Shown here: positions 34,892-44,246 of the stretch, in pieces | Numbering within the stretch: the stretch's first letter is position 1 | Layout of the letters: each line of letters opens with the position of its first letter | DNA from: Ancylobacter polymorphus | GTDB lineage: Bacteria; Pseudomonadota; Alphaproteobacteria; Rhizobiales; Xanthobacteraceae | Length of the DNA: 64,000 nt | Assembly (NCBI RefSeq): GCF_022836935.1 | Contig: NZ_CP083239.1 | Coordinates: 2,184,001-2,248,000 of the forward strand | Direction of reading: 5' to 3' | Notes under the pieces: model-generated | What the model was told of the DNA's origin: nothing | What the model saw: the letters and a program-made list of their open reading frames with translations, nothing else | The model's database searches: none | Made by a program: the position numbers and the translations under genes

Positions 34892-35652
34892 TGGGAAATG
34901 TGCTGGCCTTCCGCAATCTCACGCTCGGCTATGATCGCCACCCGGCGGTGCACCATCTCGACGGCGAGGTGGCCGAGGGCGACCTGCTCGCCATTTGCGG
35001 GCCGAACGGGGCGGGAAAATCCACCCTGCTCAAGGGCATTGCCGGCGTATTGTCGCCGCTCACCGGGCGCATCGAGGGCCATATTCCGGCGCGGGACATC
35101 GCCTATCTGCCACAGGCGGCGGAGGTGGACCGCTCCTTCCCGATCGACGTTTACGATCTCGTCTCCATGGGACTGTGGCGGCGCGCCGGCCTGTTCGGCG
35201 GCATCAGCCGCGCCGACCGGGTGCGGATCGAGGAGGCGCTCGCCGCCGTCGGGCTGGAAGGCTTCGAGGCGCGCCCCATCGGCACGCTATCGGGCGGGCA
35301 GATGCAGCGCGCGCTGTTCGCCCGCCTGCTGCTGCAGGATGCGCGGCTGCTGCTGCTCGACGAGCCCTTCACCGCGCTCGATGCCGGCACCATCACCGAT
35401 CTTACCGCGCTGGTGAAGCGCTGGAACGGCGAAGGCCGCACGGTCATCGCCGTGCTGCACGATTTCGAACTGGTGCGCGGGCATTTCCCCCGCACGCTGC
35501 TGCTCGCCCGCGAGGCGGTCGCCTGGGGCGCCACCGGCGAGGTGCTCACATCCGCCAACCTCGCCGAGGCCCGCCGCATGTGCGAGGCGTGGGACGAGGA
35601 TGCGCCGGCCTGTGCTCCTGCCCCGAAGGCGATGGCGGGGAGGGTGGCGTGA
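34891..35652 (+). CDS. znuC: Zinc ABC transporter ATP-binding protein
   Basis: A 253-residue ATPase of the metal (MntB/ZnuC) family: Walker A CGPNGAGKST, signature TLSGGQMQRALFARLL, Walker B LLLLDEPFTALD, H-loop VLHDFE. The stalk region YLPQAAEVDRSFPI is typical of metal importers. Overlaps the preceding His-rich gene by one base and the permease by four bases. It energises zinc uptake with ZnuB and ZnuA. Manganese specificity is possible, but the His-rich partners and COG0523 neighbour favour zinc. Confidence 0.9.
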   Translation: MGNVLAFRNLTLGYDRHPAVHHLDGEVAEGDLLAICGPNGAGKSTLLKGIAGVLSPLTGRIEGHIPARDIAYLPQAAEVDRSFPIDVYDLVSMGLWRRAGLFGGISRADRVRIEEALAAVGLEGFEARPIGTLSGGQMQRALFARLLLQDARLLLLDEPFTALDAGTITDLTALVKRWNGEGRTVIAVLHDFELVRGHFPRTLLLAREAVAWGATGEVLTSANLAEARRMCEAWDEDAPACAPAPKAMAGRVA

Positions 35653-36518
35653 TCTACGATCTGCTCATCGCCCCCTTTGCCGAATTCGATTTCATGCGCC
35701 GCGCGCTGGTGGGCGTGCTCGCGCTCGGCATCGGTGCCGGTCCCATCGGCGTGCTGATGATGCTGCGCCGCATGAGTCTCGCCGGCGACGCCATGGCTCA
35801 CGCCATCCTGCCCGGCGCGGCGGTCGGCTTCCTCGCTGCCGGGCTGAACCTGTTTGCGATGACGGTGGGCGGGCTGGTGGCGGGCTTCGCGGTGGCGCTC
35901 GGCGCCGGCGCGGTGGCGCGGGCGACGCAGATGAAGGAGGACGCGGCGCTGGCCGCCTTCTACCTCATCTCGCTGGCGCTGGGGGTGCTTCTGGTGTCGC
36001 TGCGCGGCTCGAATGTCGATCTGCTGCATGTGCTGTTCGGCACGGTGCTGGCGCTCGATGACGCGACGCTGCTGCTCATCGTCTCCATTTCCAGCCTGAC
36101 GCTGGTGCCGCTGGCGCTGGCCTGGCGCCCGCTGGTGCTGGAGAGCGTCGACCCCGGCTTCCTGCGCTCGGTGAGCCGGGCGGGGGCGCCGACCCATCTC
36201 ATCTTCCTGGCGCTGGTGGTGATGAACCTCGTCGGTGGCTTCCATGCGCTGGGCACGCTGCTGGCGGTCGGGCTCATGATGCTGCCCGCCGCCGCCGGCC
36301 GCTTCTGGACCCGCGAGCTCACCGCGCTGGTCGGCGTCTCGGTGCTGATCGCCTGCGGTTCCGGCGTGCTGGGGCTGCTGGTTTCCTATCATTCCGGCGT
36401 GCCCTCCGGGCCCGCCATCATCCTTGTCGCCGGCGGCGCCTATGCGCTGTCGGTGCTGTTCGGGCCGGTGGGCGGGCTGCTGCCCCGCTTCCTGCCGCAA
36501 CGCCATCTCGAAGCCTGA
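35649..36518 (+). CDS. znuB: Zinc ABC transporter permease
   Basis: A 289-residue membrane permease of the ABC-3 (metal) family with about eight helices. MRRALVGVLALGIGAGPIGVLMMLRRMSLAGDAMAHAILPGAAVGFL is the conserved first third. LHVLFGTVLALD and AVGLMMLPAAAGRFW also match the family. GTG start at 35649 within GTGA overlapping the znuC stop. Works with ZnuC and ZnuA to import zinc across the inner membrane. Confidence 0.92.
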   Translation: MIYDLLIAPFAEFDFMRRALVGVLALGIGAGPIGVLMMLRRMSLAGDAMAHAILPGAAVGFLAAGLNLFAMTVGGLVAGFAVALGAGAVARATQMKEDAALAAFYLISLALGVLLVSLRGSNVDLLHVLFGTVLALDDATLLLIVSISSLTLVPLALAWRPLVLESVDPGFLRSVSRAGAPTHLIFLALVVMNLVGGFHALGTLLAVGLMMLPAAAGRFWTRELTALVGVSVLIACGSGVLGLLVSYHSGVPSGPAIILVAGGAYALSVLFGPVGGLLPRFLPQRHLEA

Positions 36519-36529
36519 AGGAGCCCCCC

Positions 36530-37513
36530 ATGCTCACTCGCCGCCTTGCTGTCGCCGGCGCGCTCGCGCTCGGCCTTTCCCTCCCGCTCGCGCTCCCCGC
36601 CGCCGCGCAGGACGCCACGAAGAAGATCCCCGTCGTCGCCTCCTTTTCCATCCTCGGCGACTTCGTGAAGGAAGTGGGCGGCGACCGCGTCGCCGTCACC
36701 ACCCTGGTCGGCCCCAATGGCGATGCCCATGTGTTCCAGCCGGCGCCGGCCGACGCCAAGAAGGTGGCGGCGGCGCAGATCGTCTTCGTCAACGGCCTCG
36801 GCTTCGAAGGCTGGATCGACCGGCTGGTGAAGGCCTCTGGCACCAAGGCGGAGATCGTCGTCGCCACCAAGGGCATCACCCCGCGCGAAATGGCGGACGA
36901 GGATGAGGACGACCACGCCGCGCACGGCCACAAGGATCACGACCACGACCACGCCAAGAAGGGCGAGCATGACCACGACCATGGCGGCATCGACCCGCAC
37001 GCCTGGCAGTCGGTGGCCAATGCGGAGATCTATGTCGCCAATATCCGCGACGCGCTGATCGCTGCCGATCCCGCCGGCAAGGCGGCGTATGAGGCCAATG
37101 CGAGCGCTTATACCGCCAAGCTGGAGGCGCTGGACGCGCAGGTGAAGGCGGCGATGGCGGCGATCCCGGAAAGCCGGCGCCGCATCATCACCTCGCATGA
37201 TGCGTTCGGCTATTTCGGCGCGGCCTATGGCGTCGAGTTCATCGCGCCGCAAGGCGTGTCGACGGAATCGGAGGCCTCCGCCAAGGACGTTGCCCGCATC
37301 ATCCGCCAGATCAAGGCCGAGAACATTCCGGCGGTGTTCATGGAGAACATCTCCGATCCGCGCCTCGTCAAGCGCATCGCCAAGGAGACCCAGGCGAAGA
37401 TCGGCGGCGAGCTGTTTTCCGATGCGCTCTCCGATGACAAGGGCCCGGCGAGCACCTACATCGACATGATGAAAAACAACATCACCCAGCTCTCCTCGGC
37501 CCTGTCGAGCTGA
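36530..37513 (+). CDS. znuA: Zinc ABC transporter substrate-binding protein
   Basis: A 327-residue periplasmic protein of the cluster 9 metal-binding family. Signal peptide at 1–25 (ALALGLSLPLALPAAAQ). Metal histidines lie in NGDAHVFQPAP, GIDPHAWQSVAN and ITSHDAFGYFGAAYG. Between the first two is an acidic and His-rich loop of about 30 residues (DEDEDDHAAHGHKDHDHDH, EHDHDHGG), the ZnuA charged loop that distinguishes zinc from manganese binders. Start follows the permease by 11 bp with a GGAG. Confidence 0.95.
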   Translation: MLTRRLAVAGALALGLSLPLALPAAAQDATKKIPVVASFSILGDFVKEVGGDRVAVTTLVGPNGDAHVFQPAPADAKKVAAAQIVFVNGLGFEGWIDRLVKASGTKAEIVVATKGITPREMADEDEDDHAAHGHKDHDHDHAKKGEHDHDHGGIDPHAWQSVANAEIYVANIRDALIAADPAGKAAYEANASAYTAKLEALDAQVKAAMAAIPESRRRIITSHDAFGYFGAAYGVEFIAPQGVSTESEASAKDVARIIRQIKAENIPAVFMENISDPRLVKRIAKETQAKIGGELFSDALSDDKGPASTYIDMMKNNITQLSSALSS

Positions 37514-37582
37514 CGCGGGGCCCCCGCATCCCGGCCGGCCGCTGGTCGGACCGGGAGCGGCGGGAAATGTGAACGGAACACG

Positions 37583-37620
37583 TGATCCCGGTTCGTCGCA
37601 CTGCGGCGTCCGGGATGACG
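37583..37620. repeat. Intergenic palindromic repeat, copy A
   Basis: GATCCCGG (37583–37590) and CCGGGATGACG (about 37610–37620) bracket TTCGTCGCACTGCGGCGT. A related unit lies at 38651–38690. This fits REP-like elements found in alphaproteobacterial gaps. It sits between znuA and the COG0523 gene. Confidence 0.5.
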
Positions 37621-37647
37621 CATTTGAGACGACCACTGGAGTTCACC

Positions 37648-38622
37648 ATGCCCGAAGCGGCTTCGTCCAAAATCCCCGTCACCGTGCTCACCGGCTATCT
37701 CGGCGCCGGCAAGACCACGCTGCTCAACCGCATCCTCTCCGAGCCGCACGGCAAGAAATTCGCCGTCGTCGTCAACGAATTCGGCGAGATCGGCATCGAC
37801 AACGACCTCGTGGTCGGCGCCGATGAGGAAGTGTTCGAGATGAACAACGGCTGCATCTGCTGCACCGTGCGCGGCGACCTGATCCGCATCATCGACGGCC
37901 TGCTGCGCCGCAAGAACGACTTTGACGGCATCATCATCGAGACCACCGGCCTCGCCGACCCCGCCCCCGTCGCCCAGACCTTCTTCGTCGACGAGACGGT
38001 GGGGGCAAAGACCGCGCTCGACGCGGTGGTGACGGTGGCTGACGCCAAATGGCTGAAGGACCGGCTGAAGGACGCGCCCGAGGCCAAGAGCCAGATCGCC
38101 TTCGCCGACGTGATCCTGCTCAACAAGACTGATCTGGTGACGGAGACCGAGCTGAAGGACGTGGAGATGCGCATTCGCGCCATCAACCCGTTCGCCCGCA
38201 TCCACCATACGCAGCGCTCCGAGATCGCCATCGACAAGGTGCTGGGGCAGGGGGCGTTCGACCTCGACCGCATCACCGCCATCGACCCGGACTTTCTGGA
38301 AGGCGGCCACCGCCACTTCCATGACGAGGACATGCGCTCCTATTCCTTCGCCACCGACAAGCCGCTGGACCCGGACAAGTTCTTCCCGTGGATCCAGGAG
38401 CTGACCCAGCGCGAGGGCGCCAATATCCTGCGCTCCAAGGGCATTCTCGCCTTCAAGGACGATGCGGACCGTTTCGTGTTCCAGGGCGTGCACATGATCC
38501 TCGACGGCGACCATCAGCGTCCCTGGCGTGCGGACGAGGCGAAGGTGAGCCGCATCGTCTTCATCGGCCGGCAGCTCGATGCCGCGGCGCTGGAAAAGGG
38601 TTTTCTCAGCTGCGTGGCGTAG
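37648..38622 (+). CDS. COG0523 (CobW/ZigA-like) GTPase, probable zinc metallochaperone
   Basis: A 324-residue G3E-family P-loop GTPase. Walker A TGYLGAGKTT, zinc-binding NNGCICCTVRGDL (CxCC motif), ETTGLADPAP switch, NKTDL base-recognition motif. C-terminal CobW_C domain with GGHRHFHDEDMRSYSF. Its position after a Zur-type znu operon points to a zinc-stress chaperone (ZigA/YeiR type) rather than cobalamin CobW. ATG 37648 has CTGGAG upstream. Separated from znuA by 134 bp with a palindromic repeat, so it may have its own promoter or be read through. Confidence 0.9.
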   Translation: MPEAASSKIPVTVLTGYLGAGKTTLLNRILSEPHGKKFAVVVNEFGEIGIDNDLVVGADEEVFEMNNGCICCTVRGDLIRIIDGLLRRKNDFDGIIIETTGLADPAPVAQTFFVDETVGAKTALDAVVTVADAKWLKDRLKDAPEAKSQIAFADVILLNKTDLVTETELKDVEMRIRAINPFARIHHTQRSEIAIDKVLGQGAFDLDRITAIDPDFLEGGHRHFHDEDMRSYSFATDKPLDPDKFFPWIQELTQREGANILRSKGILAFKDDADRFVFQGVHMILDGDHQRPWRADEAKVSRIVFIGRQLDAAALEKGFLSCVA

Positions 38623-38650
38623 AGCCTGCGATCCCTCCCCACCCTGCCCA

Positions 38651-38690
38651 CGATCCCGGATACGGCCTGACGGCCGGTCCGGGATGATGC
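38651..38690. repeat. Intergenic palindromic repeat, copy B
   Basis: CGATCCCGGA … GGTCCGGGATGATGC with GGCCTGACGGCC in between. Same outer arms (GATCCCGG / CCGGGATGA) as copy A, 1.07 kb away. Copies A and B bracket the COG0523 gene. Confidence 0.5.
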
Positions 38691-38768
38691 GGGCCGGGGG
38701 AGTTCCGTCGTGACGCCGGCCGCGAATTGGGCTAACCCGACATTTCCCGCCAAGAAGCCGTCGAGCCC

Positions 38769-39764
38769 ATGACCTCCCAATCCTCCACGCCCTCCTCGCT
38801 CACCTCGAAGCTGCGCCCGCTCGCTCTCGGCGGCGCGGTCGTCGGCCTGCGCTTTCTCGGCACCACCGCCGGTTTCGTGCTGGGCGAGGGCGAGATCGTT
38901 CTGGTGGACGCGCAGGAGACGCGGGTGGAGGCGCATAAGGGCGCGGTTCTCTCGGTCGCCGGCGACGACAGGCGCCTCCTCACCGGCGGCGATGACGGGC
39001 GGGTGGTGGCGACCACCGCCGACGGCGCGACGCAGGCGCTGTTCGAGCAGAAGGGCCGGTGGATCGACCAGGTGGCGGCCGGGGCCGACGGGACTGTGGC
39101 CTTCTCGGCCGGCAAGACCGCGCATTTCCTTCCCGTGAAGGGCGAGCGCAAGTCGCACGATTTCCCCTCCACCGTCGGCGGCCTCGCCTTCGCGCCGAAG
39201 GGCACGCGGCTGGCCGTCGCGCATTATGGCGGCGTCTCGCTCTGGTTCCCCAATGCCCAGGCCAAGCCCGAATTCCTGGAATGGAAGGGTTCGCATCGCG
39301 GCGTTCTGTGGAGCCCGGACATGCGTTTCGTGGTGACGACCATGCAGGAAGCGGCACTGCATGGCTGGCGGCTCGCCGATGGCGGGCATATGCGCATGTC
39401 GGGTTATCCCTCGCGTGTCACCTCCATGGCGTTCACCGCTGGCGGCAAGTTCCTCGCGACCTCCGGTTCCAGCGAAGCGATCCTTTGGCCCTTCGCCAGC
39501 AAGGAAGGGCCGATGGGCAAGCAGCCTTCCATGCTCGCGCCGCGCGACGTGCGCGTCTCCAGCGTCGCCGCCCATCCGCGCGACGAAGTGATCGCCTGCG
39601 GCTACGAGGACGGGCTGGTGCTGATGGTGCGCATCTCCGACGGCGCGGAAATCCTGCTGCGCGTCCCCGATGGCGCGCCGGTGACGGCGCTGGCCTGGCG
39701 CGGCGATGGCGGCGCGCTCGGCATCGGCACCGAAAGCGGCGCGGCCGGCCTCATCGCGTTCTGA
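38769..39764 (+). CDS. WD40-repeat-like protein downstream of the zinc GTPase
   Basis: A 331-residue protein without a signal peptide. Repeating short segments such as GAVLSVAGDDRRLLTGGDDGRVV, GVLWSPDMRFVVTTMQEAALHGWRLADGG, TSMAFTAGGKFLATSGSSEAILWPF and VSSVAAHPRDEVIACGYEDGLVLMVRISDG have the G-H/W-D spacing of WD40 blades, about six or seven in total, giving a cytosolic beta-propeller. The biochemical role is unknown. I recall WD40 genes next to COG0523 genes in other alphaproteobacteria, which suggests a function in zinc homeostasis, but this is inference. Confidence 0.75.
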   Translation: MTSQSSTPSSLTSKLRPLALGGAVVGLRFLGTTAGFVLGEGEIVLVDAQETRVEAHKGAVLSVAGDDRRLLTGGDDGRVVATTADGATQALFEQKGRWIDQVAAGADGTVAFSAGKTAHFLPVKGERKSHDFPSTVGGLAFAPKGTRLAVAHYGGVSLWFPNAQAKPEFLEWKGSHRGVLWSPDMRFVVTTMQEAALHGWRLADGGHMRMSGYPSRVTSMAFTAGGKFLATSGSSEAILWPFASKEGPMGKQPSMLAPRDVRVSSVAAHPRDEVIACGYEDGLVLMVRISDGAEILLRVPDGAPVTALAWRGDGGALGIGTESGAAGLIAF

Positions 39765-39945
39765 GGTTATTTAATACCGTGATTTCTGGAGGTTAGTTCC
39801 CTTCCGCTGTGGCAACTCGGCCACGGTGAGGAGAGGAAGTCGCTCGCGCGCCAACAATCTGAGGTGTGTCACCGACCTGTCACCGGTCTGTCGTCCGCGC
39901 TCGCTAGCGGGGCAGCGGGAACAGAGGACCGGGGAGCTGACCGCC

Positions 39946-42900
39946 ATGAACCGTCACGTCACGTCGAACCGCTACGTCACGTCGACAAGCCGCCTTGCGC
40001 TGGTGGTGGCCGCTGCCGTGCTTATCGCGCCGCTGGCCGCGCAGGCCGACGATTTCAACATCAGCACGGCGACGACCACGCAGCAGACGGTCTCCGGCAC
40101 CAATGTCGGCACCGTCACCGGTACCGGCTCGATCACCACCTCGGGCGTCGCGGTGCTGTGGAACGGCGCCGCCACCGGCACCGGCATCAGCGTCACCAAT
40201 GACGGCACGATCAGCAGCACGGGCGGGCGCGCCTTCGACACCAACGGTTCGTCGATCACCGGTCTCTACACGCTGACCAACACCGGCACGATCTCCGCGT
40301 CGAACGACACCTTCCGTGTCAATGACGACCTGGCGAACGGCACCCTCACCCTGACCAATAGCGGCACGATGAGTTCGACCACCGGGCAGGTGTTCGACCT
40401 CGATTCGGCATCCGCGGCGACGGCCGTGGTCTCCATCAGCAATAGCGGCGCGATCACCGCCGCCGGCCAGGACGCCATCCGCCTTGGCGCGGGTACGATC
40501 ACGCTGACCAATTCCGGTACGATCCAGACCACCGCCACCAACCGCAAGGCGATCAGTTTCGACGCCACGGGCAATGTCGAGAAGCTCGTTTCCTTCACCC
40601 TCACCAATGAAGAGGGCGGCGAGATCATCGGCGTGAATGACGCTGTAAAGATCAGCGCCGACGCTTCGACCAACGCCTCCTCTGCCATCATTACGGTGAT
40701 CAATCGCGGCCTCATCGACGGCGGGGCCGGCCAGGCGCTCGACTTTGCCGACCTGACCTCCGCGGGCAATGTCATCGCCATCACCAATTACGGCACGCTC
40801 ACATCCGCCACCGCTGACGGGATCCGCCCCGGCGCCGGCGCCACGGTGACGAATTACGGGCTGATCCAGTCGACCGACCTGTCCAGCGACGGCGACGGGA
40901 TCGACTTCCAGAAGGCTGGCGGCACGGTCGTCAACAAGACCGGCGGCCAGATCATCGGCGCCAAGCACGGCATCACCGGTGACGGCGCCGTCACCGTCAC
41001 CAATGAGACCGGGGCGACCATCACCGGCAAGAACGGCTCGGGCATCAATATCGACAGCACCGGCGCGACCCTGGTGACGGTCACCAATTACGGCACCATT
41101 CGCGGCGAGGTTACCGGGCTCATCGACGAGGAAGGCACGGACAGCGTGCCGGACGGCGATGGCGACGGCGTCGATGTCGACGGCCAGGTGCTGCTGAACA
41201 ATTACGGCCTCATCCAGGGAACCGGCGCCTCCGGCACCAAGGATGGCGAGCCGAACACGGCCGACGGCATCGCGGCCGGCGGTGGCGTCATCTACAACCA
41301 CAAGACCGGCATCATCGAAGCCTTCGACAACTATCCGAACGTGGATTCCGACGATGTCGGCCGCGCCATCCTCATCGACGACAGCGCGCAGGGGCCGGCG
41401 CCCTTCGCCACCCAGCTGTTCAATGAGGGCATCATCCGCTCCGACGGGCCGACCGTGACCTTCATCGGCACGCAGAACGACACCATCGTCAATAGCGGCC
41501 TTATCAGCAGTGGCGGCGAGGTCGCGGTCGACATGGGCGGCGGCAACGACCTGTTCGTCTATGTCGCCGGCAGCGAGGTCGTCGGGCTGGTTCTGGGCGG
41601 GGCGGGCGACAACACGTTCGAACTCTCCGGCGCGGGCACGTTCGACGTCTCCCTGCTCGGGGACGCGGCGCAGTATCGCGACTTCGGCACGCTGCTGGTG
41701 GGCGAACTCTCCAGCTTCACCGGTACCGGCGTCTCCACCTTCGACGGCGAGGTGCAGATCGACGGCTCCTTCGTGCTGAACGGTTCGCTGGCGGCCGCCT
41801 CCGTGGCGGTCGAGGACGGTGGTCTGCTTGGCGGGAATGCCACCGTCGGCAACATTGTCGTCGGCTTGGGCGGCACGGTCTCGCCGGGCAATTCCATCGG
41901 CACGGTTACCGTGCTGGGCACGACGACCTTCGAGACCGGCTCCTTCTATGAGGTGGAGCTCAGCGGCCTCGCCTCGGACCGCATCGTTACCGATACGCTC
42001 ACGCTCAATGGCGGCACGGTGGTGCTCTCGGCGATCGGCCCGGTCTATACCGGCACGCCCTACGAGATCATCTCGGCGGCGGCGACGACCACGCCGTCGA
42101 GCCAGTTTACGCTGGAGGAGCCAGACTTCCTGTTCGTCAATGCCGCACTCGGCCGCGACGACGCCTCGGTGACGCTCACCCTCACCCGCAACGGCGTGTC
42201 CCTCGCCAGCCTCGCCCGCACCGCCAACCAGACCAGCGTCGCTGGCGCGCTCGACCGCGCCAATGGCAGCGCGCTGCAGGCCACCGTGCTGGCCGGCACA
42301 TCCGGTCAGGAAGAGGCGATCCGCGCCGGCTACGATCTGCTCTCCGGCGAGGTGCATGCCTCGGTCGGCACGACGCTGTATTTCCAGTCGACGCTGGTGG
42401 CCGACACGCTCGTCGGCCGTCTCCGGCAGGCTTCGGCGGCCGGGGCCTCGCCGGCACTGGCGGCGCTGGCCACCGGCGGGCCGGTGACCGCCTATGCGGC
42501 CAAGGCGCCGGAGGCGGCGAGCCCGTTCCCGGTGAAGGCCCTGCCGCCTGAGCCGGCGGGTCCGGTCTACGCCGCCTGGGCACAGGGCTTTGGCCAGTGG
42601 AATTCGGCGAATGGCACCGGCAATTCCGCCGATGTCGATTCCTCGCTCGGCGGCTTCCTCGCCGGCGGCGACGTCACCGCGGGCAATGTCACCTTCGGCC
42701 TCGCCGCCGGCTATGCCTCCGCCAGCCTCGATGTCGACGACCGGATGAGCAGCGCCGACGCCGACACCGTGCTCCTCGCCGCCTATGCCGGCGCGAATTT
42801 CGACGCCTTCCGCCTGCGCGGCGGCGCGAGCTATGGCTGGAGCAGCATCGACACCACGCGCAGCGTCGCAATGCTCAGCCTGTTCGAGAACCCGCTCGGC

Positions 42901-43389
42901 TCCTATGACGGCTCGACCGCGAACATCTTCGTCGAGGCCGCCTATGCGGTGGAAGCCGGCGGCGTCGCCTTCGAGCCGTTCGCGCAGATGGCGTGGAGCT
43001 GGATCGACACGGACAGCTTCACCGAGACCGGCGCCTTCACCAGCGGCCTCGCTTCCTCCGGCCTGTCCTATGACGTGCCCTATTCGACGCTGGGCCTTCG
43101 CCTCGCCACCACACTGGCCATGGGCGAGGGCACGGTGACCCCGCATGCCAGCATCGCCTGGCGCCATGCCTATGGCGATATCACCCCGGAGCTCGGCATG
43201 AGCTTCGCTTCCACCGGCACGGCCTTCACCGTGGCCGGCGCGCCGATCGCCGAGGACAGCTTCCTGTTCGGCGCCGGCATCGACTTCGCGGTGGGGGCAA
43301 ATGTGCTTCTCAATATCGGCTATGAGGGGCAGTTCGCCAGCGAGGTGAACACCAACGCGATCAAGGGCGGCTTCACCTACCGGTTCTGA
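39946..43389 (+). CDS. Autotransporter (type Va) outer-membrane protein
   Basis: A 1147-residue surface protein. Signal peptide at 1–36 (SRLALVVAAAVLIAPLAAQADDF). The passenger (about 37–760) is made of beta-helix-type repeats rich in Thr/Asn/Gly, with recurring TNxGTI, VTNYGLIQ and ITNTGTI units. The C-terminal autotransporter barrel (about 874–1147) begins YAAWAQGFGQWNSANG and ends GGFTYRF with a terminal Phe recognised by the BAM complex. It is probably an adhesin or another surface function. No catalytic motif of a protease or esterase was noticed. ATG 39946 chosen with GGGGAG upstream. Confidence 0.88.
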   Translation: MNRHVTSNRYVTSTSRLALVVAAAVLIAPLAAQADDFNISTATTTQQTVSGTNVGTVTGTGSITTSGVAVLWNGAATGTGISVTNDGTISSTGGRAFDTNGSSITGLYTLTNTGTISASNDTFRVNDDLANGTLTLTNSGTMSSTTGQVFDLDSASAATAVVSISNSGAITAAGQDAIRLGAGTITLTNSGTIQTTATNRKAISFDATGNVEKLVSFTLTNEEGGEIIGVNDAVKISADASTNASSAIITVINRGLIDGGAGQALDFADLTSAGNVIAITNYGTLTSATADGIRPGAGATVTNYGLIQSTDLSSDGDGIDFQKAGGTVVNKTGGQIIGAKHGITGDGAVTVTNETGATITGKNGSGINIDSTGATLVTVTNYGTIRGEVTGLIDEEGTDSVPDGDGDGVDVDGQVLLNNYGLIQGTGASGTKDGEPNTADGIAAGGGVIYNHKTGIIEAFDNYPNVDSDDVGRAILIDDSAQGPAPFATQLFNEGIIRSDGPTVTFIGTQNDTIVNSGLISSGGEVAVDMGGGNDLFVYVAGSEVVGLVLGGAGDNTFELSGAGTFDVSLLGDAAQYRDFGTLLVGELSSFTGTGVSTFDGEVQIDGSFVLNGSLAAASVAVEDGGLLGGNATVGNIVVGLGGTVSPGNSIGTVTVLGTTTFETGSFYEVELSGLASDRIVTDTLTLNGGTVVLSAIGPVYTGTPYEIISAAATTTPSSQFTLEEPDFLFVNAALGRDDASVTLTLTRNGVSLASLARTANQTSVAGALDRANGSALQATVLAGTSGQEEAIRAGYDLLSGEVHASVGTTLYFQSTLVADTLVGRLRQASAAGASPALAALATGGPVTAYAAKAPEAASPFPVKALPPEPAGPVYAAWAQGFGQWNSANGTGNSADVDSSLGGFLAGGDVTAGNVTFGLAAGYASASLDVDDRMSSADADTVLLAAYAGANFDAFRLRGGASYGWSSIDTTRSVAMLSLFENPLGSYDGSTANIFVEAAYAVEAGGVAFEPFAQMAWSWIDTDSFTETGAFTSGLASSGLSYDVPYSTLGLRLATTLAMGEGTVTPHASIAWRHAYGDITPELGMSFASTGTAFTVAGAPIAEDSFLFGAGIDFAVGANVLLNIGYEGQFASEVNTNAIKGGFTYRF

Positions 43390-43501
43390 GGCGCCGCCTC
43401 TGAGAGGGCGCGCGGCCGGGTTCTTCCGCTCGGATCCGGTCGTGGCCCCTGCCCGGCAGCGGTAAATAGGCTAGGCTCGGGCGTCGCAGGAGAGAGTCCG
43501 C

Positions 43502-44242
43502 ATGAAGATCGACGACGTTCGCCGCACCGCCTATTCGATGCCGCTCACCAACCCGGCCTTTCCCAAGGGGCCGTATCGCTTCTTCAACCGCGAATTCTTC
43601 GTCATCACCTACCGCACCGATCCGGCGGCGCTGGAGAAGGTGGTGCCCGAGCCGCTGAAAGTGGTCGAGCCAATCGTCAAATATGAGTTCATCCGCATGC
43701 CGGATTCGACCGGCTTCGGCGACTACACCGAGACCGGGCAGGTGATTCCGGTCGAGCTGAACGGCGTCAAGGGTGGCTATGTCCACTCCATGTATCTCGA
43801 CGACGAGGCCCCCATCGCCGGCGGGCGCGAACTGTGGGGCTTTCCCAAGAAGCTGGCGAAGCCGAGCCTGAAGGTGGAGAGCGACACGCTGGTCGGCACG
43901 CTTAACTATGGCAGCGTGCTCGTCGCTTCCGCCACCATGGGCTACAAATATGCGGCGCTCGACAAGGCGGCGCTGCACGCCTCGCTTCTGGGCCCGAACT
44001 GGGTGCTGAAGATCATTCCCCATGTCGACGGCACGACGCGGGTGTGCGAGCTGGTCGAATATTATCTCGAAGACATCACGGTCTATGAGGCGTGGACCGG
44101 CCCGGCGGCGCTCGGCCTGTTTCCGCATGCGCTGGCGGATGTCGCCAAGCTGCCGGTGCTGGAAGTGATCTCGGCGGCGCATTTCCGCACCGACCTCACC
44201 CTCGGCCTTGGCAAGGTGGCGTTCGACTATCTGAAGGATTGA
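43502..44242 (+). CDS. adc: Acetoacetate decarboxylase
   Basis: A 246-residue cytosolic enzyme converting acetoacetate to acetone and CO2 through a Schiff base. [12 protein letters not shown] places the two adjacent lysines at K116 and K117, matching the Lys115/116 pair of the clostridial enzyme. Other family positions: [24 protein letters not shown] and [14 protein letters not shown]. Full length. It may dispose of excess acetoacetate from polyhydroxybutyrate or fatty-acid turnover. The convergent neighbour stops 4 bp away. Confidence 0.9.
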   Translation: MKIDDVRRTAYSMPLTNPAFPKGPYRFFNREFFVITYRTDPAALEKVVPEPLKVVEPIVKYEFIRMPDSTGFGDYTETGQVIPVELNGVKGGYVHSMYLDDEAPIAGGRELWGFPKKLAKPSLKVESDTLVGTLNYGSVLVASATMGYKYAALDKAALHASLLGPNWVLKIIPHVDGTTRVCELVEYYLEDITVYEAWTGPAALGLFPHALADVAKLPVLEVISAAHFRTDLTLGLGKVAFDYLKD

Positions 44243-44246
44243 GGCG

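Noticed and set aside
39904..43167. 1,087-codon open frame on the minus strand
   Set aside because: Antisense to the autotransporter; sequence is Ala/Gly/Arg/Asp-rich without domains. Shadow of the repetitive, GC-rich gene.
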